Below, in pieces: positions 8,568-17,310 of a DNA stretch of 64,000 bases (the stretch's first letter is position 1; every line of letters begins with the position of its first letter). Under the pieces are notes generated by a model, which was given only the letters and a program-made list of their open reading frames with translations, had not been told where the DNA came from and did no database searches. This DNA comes from Thiohalocapsa halophila (GTDB lineage Bacteria; Pseudomonadota; Gammaproteobacteria; Chromatiales; Chromatiaceae). The position numbers and the translations under genes were made by a program. The stretch lies in the NCBI RefSeq assembly GCF_016583825.1, contig NZ_NRRV01000002.1:62001-126000 (forward strand), read 5' to 3'.

Positions 8568-10069
8568 GCGCCTTCCTGCCGCTGGCCACGCTGGCCAGCT
8601 CCCTGCTCACCGCGGCGGTGATCTTTGTCTTGCCGGAGGGGGCCGTGCGCACCCGGACGGTGCTCAATCTCGCTGCCGCACTGGTCAAGCTGGTGCTGGT
8701 GATCTGGATGGCGCGGGGTCTGATCGCCGGGGAGGTCTACGCGGTCGAGTTTCCGGTGGCCGAGGGTCTGAGCTTCGTCCTGCGGGTGGACGCGCTCGGG
8801 CTCACCTTCGCCGGGCTGTCCTCGCTGCTGTGGCTGTTCACCACCATCTATGCCATTGGCTACCTCGAGGACTCACCCAACCGCCGGCGCTTCTTCGGCT
8901 TCTTCAGCCTGTGCGTCGCCAGCACCCTCGGCATCAGCTTGGCCGGCAACCTGTTCACCCTGCTGATTTTCTACGAGCTGCTGACGCTGTCCACCTATCC
9001 GCTGGTGGCCCATCGCGGCACGCCCCAGGCCCTGGCCGCGGCCACCGTCTACCTGCGCTATACGCTCAGCGCAGGGCTGGTGCTGATGATCGGCATGGTC
9101 GCCTTGCAGATCTTGGCCGGTGACCAGCGCTTCGGTCAGTACGAGTCCTTGGCCGCGCTCGATCCCAGCCATCACGGCCTGCTGATCGGTCTGTTCTGGG
9201 TGCTGATCCTGGGCTTCGGCGTAAAAGCGGCGCTGGTGCCGCTGCATGGCTGGCTGCCGCGGGCGATGGTGGCGCCGGCACCGGTCAGCGCCCTGCTGCA
9301 TGCGGTGGCGGTGGTCAAGGCGGGCGCCTTCGGCATTGTACGGCTGGTCTACGACGTCTATGGCATCGGCTTCAGCGCGGCCCTGGGCGTGCTCGATGGG
9401 CTGGTGGTGATCGCCGCCGTGACCATCGTCTATGGCTCAGTGCGCGCGCTGACCCAGCAGGAGCTCAAGCCCCGGCTCGCCTTTTCCACGGTGAGCCAGG
9501 TGTCCTACATCGTCCTCGGCATCGGTCTGTTCGGACCGCTGGGGACCATTGCCGCGCTCGCCCATCTGCTGCATCAGGGGCTGATGAAGGTCACCCTGTT
9601 CTTCTGCGCCGGCAATTACGCCGAAGAGCTGGGCATTCATCGCATCGATGAGCTGGACGGCGTCGGCCGGCGCATGCCGCTGAGCAGCCTGGCGTTCACC
9701 GTCGGCGCGCTGGGCATGATCGGCATGCCGCCGCTGGTGGGCTTCATCACCAAGTGGACGCTGGGCATGGGCGCTGTGCAGGCCGAGATGCCCTGGGTCA
9801 TCGCCGTGCTCGTGGCCAGCACCCTGCTCAACGCGGCCTACTTCCTGCCCATCGTCGATCGCCTCTGGTTCCGCCGCGGACCGGCCCATGGCATCGGCGC
9901 GTGGCCGGCGGAGCGCGCGCCGAGCCGGCTGGAGACCAGCGCTTGGCTGCTGGTGCCGGCGCTGGTCACAGCGCTGTTGAGTCTACTGGGCGGGATGCTG
10001 GCGGGCCTACCCTTCAGCCCCTTGCAGTGGGCGACCCGGGTGGCGAATCAGAATTACCTCGCGCCATGA
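8564..10069 (+). CDS. NuoL/M/N-type proton-conducting membrane subunit 2
   Basis: 501 aa antiporter-like subunit. The family core is clear: Glu138 in TM5 (IFYELLTLSTYPL), Lys221 in TM7 (GFGVKAALVPLHGWLPRAM), then 'APAPVSALLHAVAVVKAG' with Lys252, and 'GFITKWTLG' toward the end. It is the most canonical of the three paralogues and resembles MrpD/NuoM proteins. It starts inside the stop of the upstream gene (ATGA). The same frame is open far upstream, but that region is shadow sequence of the preceding gene. Predicted inner-membrane H+ (or Na+) translocating subunit. Confidence 0.85.
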   Translation: MSAFLPLATLASSLLTAAVIFVLPEGAVRTRTVLNLAAALVKLVLVIWMARGLIAGEVYAVEFPVAEGLSFVLRVDALGLTFAGLSSLLWLFTTIYAIGYLEDSPNRRRFFGFFSLCVASTLGISLAGNLFTLLIFYELLTLSTYPLVAHRGTPQALAAATVYLRYTLSAGLVLMIGMVALQILAGDQRFGQYESLAALDPSHHGLLIGLFWVLILGFGVKAALVPLHGWLPRAMVAPAPVSALLHAVAVVKAGAFGIVRLVYDVYGIGFSAALGVLDGLVVIAAVTIVYGSVRALTQQELKPRLAFSTVSQVSYIVLGIGLFGPLGTIAALAHLLHQGLMKVTLFFCAGNYAEELGIHRIDELDGVGRRMPLSSLAFTVGALGMIGMPPLVGFITKWTLGMGAVQAEMPWVIAVLVASTLLNAAYFLPIVDRLWFRRGPAHGIGAWPAERAPSRLETSAWLLVPALVTALLSLLGGMLAGLPFSPLQWATRVANQNYLAP

Positions 10070-11943
10070 CTGCGCTGCACCTCGCGCCCCAGCTGCTCGC
10101 GCCCCTGCTCGTCGCGGCCTTGCTGTGGCCGCTGTTGCTGGCGGTGCGCGTGCTGCTGCGGGCGCTGATCGCCCCCGAGCGGCCACGGGCGCACCTGGAC
10201 TGGCTCTGGATCAGCGCGCCCGCGCCGGCGCTGCTGCTGGCCTTGCTGAGCGCGGAAGGCAGCCTTTGGCTCGAGGCCTGGCTCTTCGGCGGGCACTGGG
10301 CGCTGGATGAGCAGCGCCGACTCTTGCTGACCTTCACGGCGCTGCTGTGGGGACTCTCGGGCTGGTATGCCCGCGGCTACCTCGCCGGCGAGCAGACGCG
10401 CGCGCTGGCCGGCGATCAGGAGAGCCGCTCGCGCCTGCTGCGGTTCGCGCTGTTCTGGCCGCTGACGCTCTGCGGCAATCTGCTGCTGCTCGTGGCCGAG
10501 GATATCGCCAGCTTCTACCTCGGCTTCGCACTGATGACCTTTGCGGCTTTTCCGCTGGTGATCCACACCGGCACCCGCGCGGCGCGCACCGGCGGCTTGG
10601 CCTATCTGGTCATGGCCGTGCTCGGCGAGGGCGTGCTCCTGGCCGGCCTGCTCTGGGCTGCCGGCAGCGGCTCGGCACTCACCCTGTCTGAGCTGCGCAC
10701 GACCCTGGCGACGGCCGACGCGGGTGTGTGGATGGGGCTCCTGCTCTGGCTCGGCTTCGGCGTCAAGGCCGGGGTCATCGGTCTGCACCTGTGGCTGGCG
10801 TTGGCGCATCCGGTGGCACCGACACCGGCCAGCGCCGTGCTCAGCGGCGTCATGATCAAGGCGGGACTGGTGGGTTGGCTCAGCACGCTGCCGCTGGGGA
10901 TGACCGGCGTCGACGGGTCCTTTCGCGAGCTGGGGCTGGCGATGTTCTGGGCCGGCCTGCTCGGTGCGTTCGCGGCGGCGTTGTGGGGCGTCGCACAGCC
11001 CAAACCGAAGGCGGTGCTGGCCTATTCGAGCGTCAGCCAGATGGGCATGATCACGGCGCTGGTGGCGCTGGGGCTGTTGCAGCCGGACAGCTGGCCCGCG
11101 GTCGGCGCACTGGTGGTGTTGTTCGCCGCCCACCATGGACTGACCAAGGGCGCGTTGTTTCTCGGTGTCGGCATCAGCGAGCGAGCGCCGCCCTGGCCAA
11201 CCTGGCTGCTGTGGTCCCTGTTGACGCTGCCGGCGCTGTCGCTGAGCGGCGCACTGGGCTCCGGGCTGATCACCAAGTGGGGTGCCAAGACGGCGCTGGA
11301 CACGGCTGGCGAGAAGACCGTCGCCTTCTGGCTGAGCCTGGCCGCCGCGGGCACCACGGCGCTGATGGTGCGGGCACTATGGCGCCAGTGGCTTGAGCGC
11401 TCGCAAGCGAACGCCGCTAATGGGCCGTCGCTCGCGCCGATGCCGATGGCCTGGCTGCTGAGCGTGCTCGCCGCGCTCGGCCTGCCGTTCTGGGCCGGCT
11501 GGCTCACCGGCGAGCGCGCCGGTGGCGATGCCTGGCCTCCGCTGAGCGCCCTACCCGCCCTGCTCTGGCCGCTCGGGCTCGGGCTGCTGTTGTCCTGCAT
11601 CCTCGGCTGGAGCCTGCGCCGGGTGGCACCATGGCTCAGCCAACGCCTGCCCGCCGGCGATCTCTGGTGGCCCTTGGCCGCCGCCGGGCGCTGGCTGGGG
11701 CGCCTCATCCACGGCCTGCTGCGCAGACTCGCCGCCTGGCAAGCGGCCTGGGTCGCCTGGTGGGTTGCACGCGAGCACGACGGCGCCACCGGCCTGGATG
11801 CGCTGACGTCCGCCGAGGGCTGGCTGCGCCGCCAATTGCCGGTGCTGCTGCTAGCCGTGGCCGTGGGCTTGGCCGCGGTGCTCTTGCTCAGCGCCAAGAG
11901 CACACCGCTGTGGCCCTGGCCAGTGGGCTGGCCTCCCTGGTGA
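10066..11943 (+). CDS. NuoL/M/N-type membrane subunit 3, TM5 glutamate lost
   Basis: 625 aa, the longest and most divergent of the trio. TM7 Lys234 (GFGVKAGVIGLHLWLAL) and Lys265 (GVMIKAGLVGW) are kept, and 'GLITKWGAK' is present. In TM5, however, the position aligned with the conserved Glu is Ala155 (YLGFALMTFAAFPLV against IFYELLTLSTYPLV). A C-terminal extension of about 140 residues has a basic/Trp-rich amphipathic stretch (WLGRLIHGLLRRLAAWQAAW) and a final membrane helix, vaguely like the lateral helix region of NuoL. ATGA overlap with the previous gene. Role as a modified channel or structural subunit is inference. Confidence 0.75.
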   Translation: MTALHLAPQLLAPLLVAALLWPLLLAVRVLLRALIAPERPRAHLDWLWISAPAPALLLALLSAEGSLWLEAWLFGGHWALDEQRRLLLTFTALLWGLSGWYARGYLAGEQTRALAGDQESRSRLLRFALFWPLTLCGNLLLLVAEDIASFYLGFALMTFAAFPLVIHTGTRAARTGGLAYLVMAVLGEGVLLAGLLWAAGSGSALTLSELRTTLATADAGVWMGLLLWLGFGVKAGVIGLHLWLALAHPVAPTPASAVLSGVMIKAGLVGWLSTLPLGMTGVDGSFRELGLAMFWAGLLGAFAAALWGVAQPKPKAVLAYSSVSQMGMITALVALGLLQPDSWPAVGALVVLFAAHHGLTKGALFLGVGISERAPPWPTWLLWSLLTLPALSLSGALGSGLITKWGAKTALDTAGEKTVAFWLSLAAAGTTALMVRALWRQWLERSQANAANGPSLAPMPMAWLLSVLAALGLPFWAGWLTGERAGGDAWPPLSALPALLWPLGLGLLLSCILGWSLRRVAPWLSQRLPAGDLWWPLAAAGRWLGRLIHGLLRRLAAWQAAWVAWWVAREHDGATGLDALTSAEGWLRRQLPVLLLAVAVGLAAVLLLSAKSTPLWPWPVGWPPW

Positions 11944-12454
11944 GAGATGACCGCTCGGCGCTGATCGTGAGGCCGCCCAACGCTCTGGCAGCGCCGTCCC
12001 CGGCGCGATCGAGGCCAATCGCGGCGAGGACGCCGCTCCCACGGGGCGCAGCTGCAGGCCCCCACACCCTGTTGCTCTGCTCCGAGCGGACTCTCACCGA
12101 AGACAGCATCGAAGACCTCCTGCGCTGAAGGCGGGCCACGGGCGCAACAACATAGGTGTCGAGCCTGCCCTTTGCTGACGAGGCGCCCAAACAGCCGCAG
12201 CAGTCAGCACGGCTGAGCCTCCGCTGCGTCATAGATTTTAGGGACGGTATACTTATCTCCCAGGAGCGAGCGCATCGCTGCCTATGCGCTGGCGCTGCGC
12301 GGTCTGATGCAGTTGGAGCCCGGATTGGAGATCAAGACATGCCCATGCCGGGCCATGCCCCGGCGCCAAGCGCTTTCGTTTTGTCCGCACATGCGCCGCC
12401 ATCCCTGGCGGCTGCGATCTCGGTCCTGCCGGTCCGATGCCGGCACGCTGAACC
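11944..12454. other. Intergenic region between converging operons, carries repeat copy
   Basis: About 510 bp between the end of the membrane operon and the end of the RND permease gene on the opposite strand. Apart from the 16-bp repeat at 12243-12258 I see no credible gene. In particular no DabA (DUF2309) partner follows the NuoL-like genes. Confidence 0.5.
12243..12258 (+). repeat. 16-bp inverted repeat, right copy
   Basis: GACGGTATACTTATCT on the plus strand matches the minus strand at 6335-6350 in 14 of 16 positions. It is preceded by TTTTAGG, giving the longer 'TTAGGGACGGTATACTTAT' form. It may be the end of a mobile or REP-like element. Confidence 0.6.
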
Positions 12455-15400
12455 TCATCCAGTCGCCGTCCTAATCCACTCCACCCGCTTGCGCATCACC
12501 CCGTAGTAGACGACGGGGATCACCACCAGCGTCAGCACGGTGGAGACGAACAGGCCGAACAGCAGCGACACCGCCAGGCCCGAGAAGATCGGGTCGTCGA
12601 GGATGAAGGCGGCGCCGGCCATGGCGGCAAGCGCCGTGAGCGCAATGGGCTTGGCGCGGACGATGGCGGAGTCCACCACGGCCTGCTCCAGGCTGTCACC
12701 CGCGCGCACCTGCTGGTTGATGAAGTCCACCAGCAGGATGGAGTTGCGCACGATGATGCCGGCGAGCGCGATCATGCCGATCATGCTGGTGGCGGTGAAC
12801 TGGGCACCGAGCAGGGCGTGGCCGGGCATGATGCCGATGATGGTCAGCGGAATCGGCGCCATGATCACCAGCGGTACCAGGTAGCTGCGGAATTGGGCCA
12901 CCACCAGCAGGTAGATCAGCAGCAGGCCGATGGCGTAGGCCAGCCCCATGTCGCGGAAGGTCTCATAGGTGATCTGCCATTCGCCGTCCCATTTGACGCT
13001 GAACTCATAGGGATTGTCCGGCTGTTGGATGTACCACTGCGGCAGGCCAAGGTCATCGGTGAGCTGCCCGGCGATGGCGAACAGCCCGTACAGCGGGCTG
13101 TCGATGGGCCCGGCCATGTCGCCGGTGACATAGACCACGGGCAGCAGGTCCTTGTGATAGATGCTGTGGGCGCGGGTGGTCTCCACCACGTCGACGATCT
13201 CCGACAGGGGCACTAACTGCCCGCCCCGGGAGCGCACCCGCAGGGCCAGCACCTGCTCCAGGTCGGCCTTGTCGGCGGCGGCGTATTCGACGCGGATGGG
13301 CACGGCGTATTTGACGTTGGCGCCGTGCAGGAAGCTCATGTCCTCGCCTTCCAAGACCGTCGACAGGGCTTGGGCGACGCTGGCCTGCTCCACGCCCAGA
13401 CGCGCGGCCTTGGCGCGGTCCACGACTACGAGCACCTTCTCGGACGGGTATTCCACGGAGTCGTCGATGTCGACGATGTCGGCCGTCTCGCCGAAGACGT
13501 CACGCACCTGCTTGGCGATGGCGATCTGGCCGTCGTAGTCGATGCCGTAGACCTCGGCCACCAGCGGCGAGAGCACCGGCGGACCGGGCGGGATCTCGAC
13601 GATCTTGGCGTTGCCGTCGTATTGCCTTGCGATCTCTTGGAGCGGCTCGCGCAGCTTGAGCGCAATCTTGTGGCTCTTGTCGTCGCGGTGGTGCTTGTCC
13701 ACCAGGTTCACCTGGATATCGCCCAGGTGCGGGCCTTCGCGCAGGTAGTACTGGCGTACCAGGCCATTGAAGTTGATGGGCGCGGCGGTGCCGGCGTAGA
13801 CCTGGTAGTTGGCCACTTCGGGGACGGTGCTCAGGTATCTGCCCATCTCGCCGAGCACGCGGGCGGTCTGTTCCAGGCTGGTGCCCTCGGGCATGTCCAG
13901 CACCACCTGGAATTCGCTCTTGTTGTCGAAGGGCAGCATTTTCATGATCACCACCCGGTTCACGGCGAGCAGGAGCGAGCCCGCGATGAGCAGCAGCAGG
14001 CCCGCCAGCAACAGCCAGCGGTTGAGCTTGCCGCGGCCGCCCGCCAGGAAGGGGCCGATGAGGGTGTTGAACAGGCGCTTCAAGACATCGCTGCCGCCTT
14101 CTTCGTGGTGCCCGTGCGCGGGCTCCCCGGACGCTGCCGCGGCATCGTGGCGCTTGCCGAGCAGGAAGTTGCTCATCCAGGGCGTGAACACGAAGGCCAC
14201 CACCAGGGAGATGAGCATGCCCATCGAGGCGTTGATGGGGATGGGGCTCATGTAGGGCCCCATCAGCCCGGTGACGAAGGCCATGGGCAGCAATGCTGCG
14301 ATGACGGTGAAGGTGGCCAGGATGGTCGGGCTGCCCACCTCGTCCACGGCGCCTGGCATCAGCTCCAGCAGTCTCTTGCGCGGCCAGAGCGCCATGTGCC
14401 GGTGGATGTTCTCGACGACGACGATGGCGTCGTCCACCAGGATGCCGATGGAGAAAATGAGCGCGAACAGCGACACCCGGTTCAGCGTGAAGCCGTAGGC
14501 CCAGCTCGCAAACAGCGTCAGGGCCAAGGTGACGATGACGGCGGCACCGACGATGAGCGCTTCGCGCCAGCCGAGGGCCAAGAGCACCAGCACCACGACG
14601 CTAGTGGTGGCGAACGCCAGCTTGGTGATGAGCTTCTTGGCCTTGGCATCGGCGGTCTCACCATAGTTGCGGGTGATGCTGACCTCGACGCCCTCGGGGA
14701 TGAAGGTGCCCTGGAGCTGGCCGAAGCGCTCCACCACGCGCGCGGCAATGTCCACGGCGTTCTCGCCCTCCTTCTTGGCCACGGCGATGGTCACGGCGGG
14801 CGTCGCACAGCCCATGGCGAGTGCGCACTCGCCAGCGTCCCCGTCGCTGCGGGCGGCGCCCGGGCCCATGCCCATCCAGACATAGGTCTCGGGCTCCTCG
14901 GGGCCGCGCTCTACCCGGGCGACGTCGCGCAGGTAGACGGGCCGCCCGCCGTGCAGGCCCACCACCAGCTCTCCGATGCCCTGGGGGTCGGTCAAGAAGG
15001 TGCCGGCCTGCACCAGCACCTCGGTGTTGTCGGCCACGACGCCGATGTCGTCGCGGATGGTGTTGCTGGCCTGAAGGGCCCGGCGCAGGTCGGTGATGTC
15101 GATGCCGTGGGCGGCGAGCGCCTGGGGGTCAAGAATCACCCGCACCACCTGCTCCGGCACGCCCAGGGTGTAGACGTCGCGGGTGCCTTCGACGCGCTTG
15201 ATCTCCTGCTCGATGGCATGCGCCACCTTACCGAGCTCGTAGGCGCCGACGGCTTGGTCTTTGGACCAGAGGGTCGCCGTCAGAATGGGCACATCGTCGA
15301 TGCCCTTGGGTTTGATGATCGGCTGTCCGACGCCGAGGTTCGGCGGCAGCCAATCCTCGTTGGATTGGATCTTGCTGTGCAGGCGCACAATGGCGTCGGT

Positions 15401-15790
15401 GCGGTCCTCGCCAACGCGAAACTGCACCGTCACCACGGCCATGCCCGGGCGCGAGATCGAGTAGATGTGCTTGACGCCCTTGATCTCGGAGAGCACCTGC
15501 TCGGCAGGGCCGGCAATCAAATGCTCCACTTCCGTGGCCGACGCCCCCGGGAACGGGATGAACACATCGGCGAAGGTGACATTGATCTGCGGCTCCTCCT
15601 CCCGCGGCGTTACCAGGATGGCGAACAGGCCGAGCAGCAGGCCGACCACAGCCAGCAAGGGCGTGATCTCGGTGTTCTGGAACTGGGCGGCGATGCGGCC
15701 GGACAGGCCGAGGCCGCCGCCCCCGCCGCTGTCGGCGTGGCCGCCGCCGGCGTCCCTGTCGCCGGCAGCCGGGGTCTCGGTGTCAGCCAT
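12455..15790 (-). CDS. RND efflux permease, AcrB/HAE1-type
   Basis: 1111 aa inner-membrane proton-driven exporter. The layout is RND: first TM near residue 40 (ITPLLAVVGLLLGLFAILV), a large periplasmic loop, TM2-6, a second loop, TM8-12. The proton-relay acidic pair lies in TM4 (GILVDDAIVVVEN, near residue 450), and the TM10/11 block reads GMIALAGIIVRNSILLVDFI. The two acidic residues argue for the HAE/hydrophobe group. Loop one has an extra Gly/Ala/Cys segment near residues 310-335. It overlaps the adaptor gene by 8 bp and has GGAGG 9 nt before its ATG. No TolC-type gene is adjacent, so an outer-membrane partner must lie elsewhere. Substrate unknown. Confidence 0.9.
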   Translation of the reverse strand: MADTETPAAGDRDAGGGHADSGGGGGLGLSGRIAAQFQNTEITPLLAVVGLLLGLFAILVTPREEEPQINVTFADVFIPFPGASATEVEHLIAGPAEQVLSEIKGVKHIYSISRPGMAVVTVQFRVGEDRTDAIVRLHSKIQSNEDWLPPNLGVGQPIIKPKGIDDVPILTATLWSKDQAVGAYELGKVAHAIEQEIKRVEGTRDVYTLGVPEQVVRVILDPQALAAHGIDITDLRRALQASNTIRDDIGVVADNTEVLVQAGTFLTDPQGIGELVVGLHGGRPVYLRDVARVERGPEEPETYVWMGMGPGAARSDGDAGECALAMGCATPAVTIAVAKKEGENAVDIAARVVERFGQLQGTFIPEGVEVSITRNYGETADAKAKKLITKLAFATTSVVVLVLLALGWREALIVGAAVIVTLALTLFASWAYGFTLNRVSLFALIFSIGILVDDAIVVVENIHRHMALWPRKRLLELMPGAVDEVGSPTILATFTVIAALLPMAFVTGLMGPYMSPIPINASMGMLISLVVAFVFTPWMSNFLLGKRHDAAAASGEPAHGHHEEGGSDVLKRLFNTLIGPFLAGGRGKLNRWLLLAGLLLLIAGSLLLAVNRVVIMKMLPFDNKSEFQVVLDMPEGTSLEQTARVLGEMGRYLSTVPEVANYQVYAGTAAPINFNGLVRQYYLREGPHLGDIQVNLVDKHHRDDKSHKIALKLREPLQEIARQYDGNAKIVEIPPGPPVLSPLVAEVYGIDYDGQIAIAKQVRDVFGETADIVDIDDSVEYPSEKVLVVVDRAKAARLGVEQASVAQALSTVLEGEDMSFLHGANVKYAVPIRVEYAAADKADLEQVLALRVRSRGGQLVPLSEIVDVVETTRAHSIYHKDLLPVVYVTGDMAGPIDSPLYGLFAIAGQLTDDLGLPQWYIQQPDNPYEFSVKWDGEWQITYETFRDMGLAYAIGLLLIYLLVVAQFRSYLVPLVIMAPIPLTIIGIMPGHALLGAQFTATSMIGMIALAGIIVRNSILLVDFINQQVRAGDSLEQAVVDSAIVRAKPIALTALAAMAGAAFILDDPIFSGLAVSLLFGLFVSTVLTLVVIPVVYYGVMRKRVEWIRTATG

Positions 15791-16910
15791 CCTGGTTGCC
15801 CTCCGCCTGCGCTTGGGCCTGGGCTCTGGCCTGGGCCTTCAGCGCGACACCGGCGGCGATGGGATCCAACGCCACGGTTTCACCCGGCATCAGGCCGGAC
15901 AGGACCACCAGCTCGTCGCCGTGCTTGCGCCCGACGCGGATCTGGCGGAAGTGCACCTTGCCTGCCGGGTCCACCACATAGACACCCGTAACCTCGGAGC
16001 GATAGACGACGGCGTCCCTTGGCACCGTGAGCTCATCCTTTTTACCGGTGACGAAGCCCGTCTTGACGAACATGCCCGGGAAGAGATCCACCAGATCCGA
16101 GGGCAGATCCAGCCGCACCTTGAAGGTGTTGGAGCCCATGTCCGCGTACGGGAAGACGGTGATGCGCTCGGGCTGCACCACAGTGACATCGGGCTCGGTC
16201 TCTTGGAGGCCGTTCGGTAGGTAGACGTTCACCTCGCCGATCTTGCGCACCGCCGGAATGACGCTCTGCGGCACGTCCACGGTGACCCGCAGCTCCTCCA
16301 GCGAGATGCCGGTCATGACCGGCTGGCCGGGGCTCGCGATCTCGCCCAGCTCGACGTGGCGGTTGGTGACGATGCCGGAGTAGGGGGCACGAATGCGCGT
16401 GTACTGAAGCTGCTCCCGCGCCTGCTCCAAGGCTGCCTGGGCCGCGTCCAGCCGGGCCTCGGCGCTGGCCAGCTCCGCCGTGGCCCGGTCCATTTCCGAC
16501 TCGGAGACGTTCTCGTTCTTGTACAGCCCCTCGACGCGGGCGTAGGCGTCTTCCGCGCGCGCAAGCTCCGCCGTCGCCGACTTGAGCTCCGCGGCGGCCT
16601 GAGCGACCCGGGCACGGTGCTGGTTGTCGCGCAGGCGCACGAGGATCTCGCCCTTCTCGACGAAGTCGTCCACGTCGTAGAGGATCTCTTCCACCTGCCC
16701 CTGGGTCTGGGCGGAGACCGTGGTACGGTTCACCGCCTCGACGACGCCGTCGAGCCGATACTCCCGCGGCACGGTGCGGTGGCTGACCTCCGCGGTCTCC
16801 AGCTCCGCCGCTGCGGCGGCCGGCGGCGCATCGCCCGCCGCGAGCACCGGCGGTGCGAAAACGACCGCCAGCAGCGCCAGCAGGCGCGGTGTCTGTGGTT
16901 GCACATTCAT
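15783..16910 (-). CDS. RND periplasmic adaptor (membrane fusion) subunit
   Basis: 375 aa. The N-terminus is a signal-peptide-like stretch (LLALLAVVFAPPVLAAG). A barrel-sandwich half-lipoyl motif follows (TVSAQTQGQVEEILYDVDDFVEKGEIL), then an Ala/Glu-rich coiled coil (about residues 95-165), the second lipoyl half (IRAPYSGIVTNRHVELGE) and the beta-barrel/membrane-proximal domains. The C-terminus is a repeated Ala-Gln tract (AQARAQAQAQ), probably a disordered tail. First gene of the efflux operon; the permease start overlaps its stop. A promoter with an overlapping palindrome lies directly upstream. Confidence 0.9.
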   Translation of the reverse strand: MNVQPQTPRLLALLAVVFAPPVLAAGDAPPAAAAAELETAEVSHRTVPREYRLDGVVEAVNRTTVSAQTQGQVEEILYDVDDFVEKGEILVRLRDNQHRARVAQAAAELKSATAELARAEDAYARVEGLYKNENVSESEMDRATAELASAEARLDAAQAALEQAREQLQYTRIRAPYSGIVTNRHVELGEIASPGQPVMTGISLEELRVTVDVPQSVIPAVRKIGEVNVYLPNGLQETEPDVTVVQPERITVFPYADMGSNTFKVRLDLPSDLVDLFPGMFVKTGFVTGKKDELTVPRDAVVYRSEVTGVYVVDPAGKVHFRQIRVGRKHGDELVVLSGLMPGETVALDPIAAGVALKAQARAQAQAQAEGNQDG

Positions 16911-16932
16911 GGCATCGTCTTCCCGAAAATGT

Positions 16933-16948
16933 ATTAGACTTTTCTAAT
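16933..16948. promoter_or_regulatory. Operator-like palindrome ATTAG-N6-CTAAT, copy 1
   Basis: ATTAGACTTTTCTAAT has perfect 5-bp half sites with a 6-bp spacer. It overlaps the candidate -10 box of the RND operon, the placement expected for a repressor site. A second site of the same design, with spacer CGTTTT, occurs at 22248-22263. No regulator gene is adjacent. An ArsR-type (BigR/SqrR-like) repressor is one speculative candidate. Confidence 0.5.
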
Positions 16949-16974
16949 ATACTTGTATTGCCTTGATCCAGCAA
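16946..16974 (-). promoter_or_regulatory. Candidate sigma70 promoter of the RND operon
   Basis: On the minus strand TTGCTG (16974-16969) and TATATT (16951-16946) are separated by 17 bp, close to the TTGACA/TATAAT consensus. They lie about 36 bp upstream of the adaptor ATG. This is the only clearly AT-rich patch in the region. The -10 overlaps the palindrome at 16933-16948. Confidence 0.5.
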
Positions 16975-17310
16975 ATCTTTCACCGACCTTAGAGGCTTGG
17001 CTGCGAGCCGCCATGATCCAGCGCAGTGTCTGCCCAGGCTGGCGTCCTCCACGACCGGAAAACCCTGACCGAAACGGGTAAGCTATCCGCAAACGGCCAT
17101 GGCCAACCTGCCGGCCCTCGCCGACGCCGTCGGCATCGCGGCCACGGCGCAGTCGGACCGGCTTCTGGTAACGGCCGCGGCCGCTACCAGTGTGCCCTTG
17201 CAGGTGGCCGCCGAACAGGCCGCGCTGCGGCTCGCGCCCTTATCACCCATTCGCTGTGCGAGGTCCACCTGCATGTCGCCGGCTGACACGAACGCGAGAG
17301 GAATGGCATC

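Larger units (their letters stand above)
16911..17310. other. Intergenic region; one doubtful small ORF
   Basis: Between the divergent RND operon and the LEA2-like gene. Besides the promoter/operator it has an ATG-initiated 72-codon frame at 17099-17317 (+), opening MANLPALADAVGIAATAQSD. It ends just inside the next gene and has no recognisable domain or good ribosome site. I treat it as probably non-coding. Confidence 0.35.

Noticed and set aside
6442-11943. DAB inorganic-carbon pump or complete Mrp antiporter
   Set aside because: No DabA (DUF2309) or MrpE/F/G gene is present upstream or downstream; only NuoL/M/N-type and MbhD/MrpC-type proteins occur.
13325-15991. Plus-strand frame of 888 codons antisense to the RND permease
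   Set aside because: Low-complexity His/Asp/Gln/Gly composition, no membrane helices, and exact overlap with a recognised RND gene.
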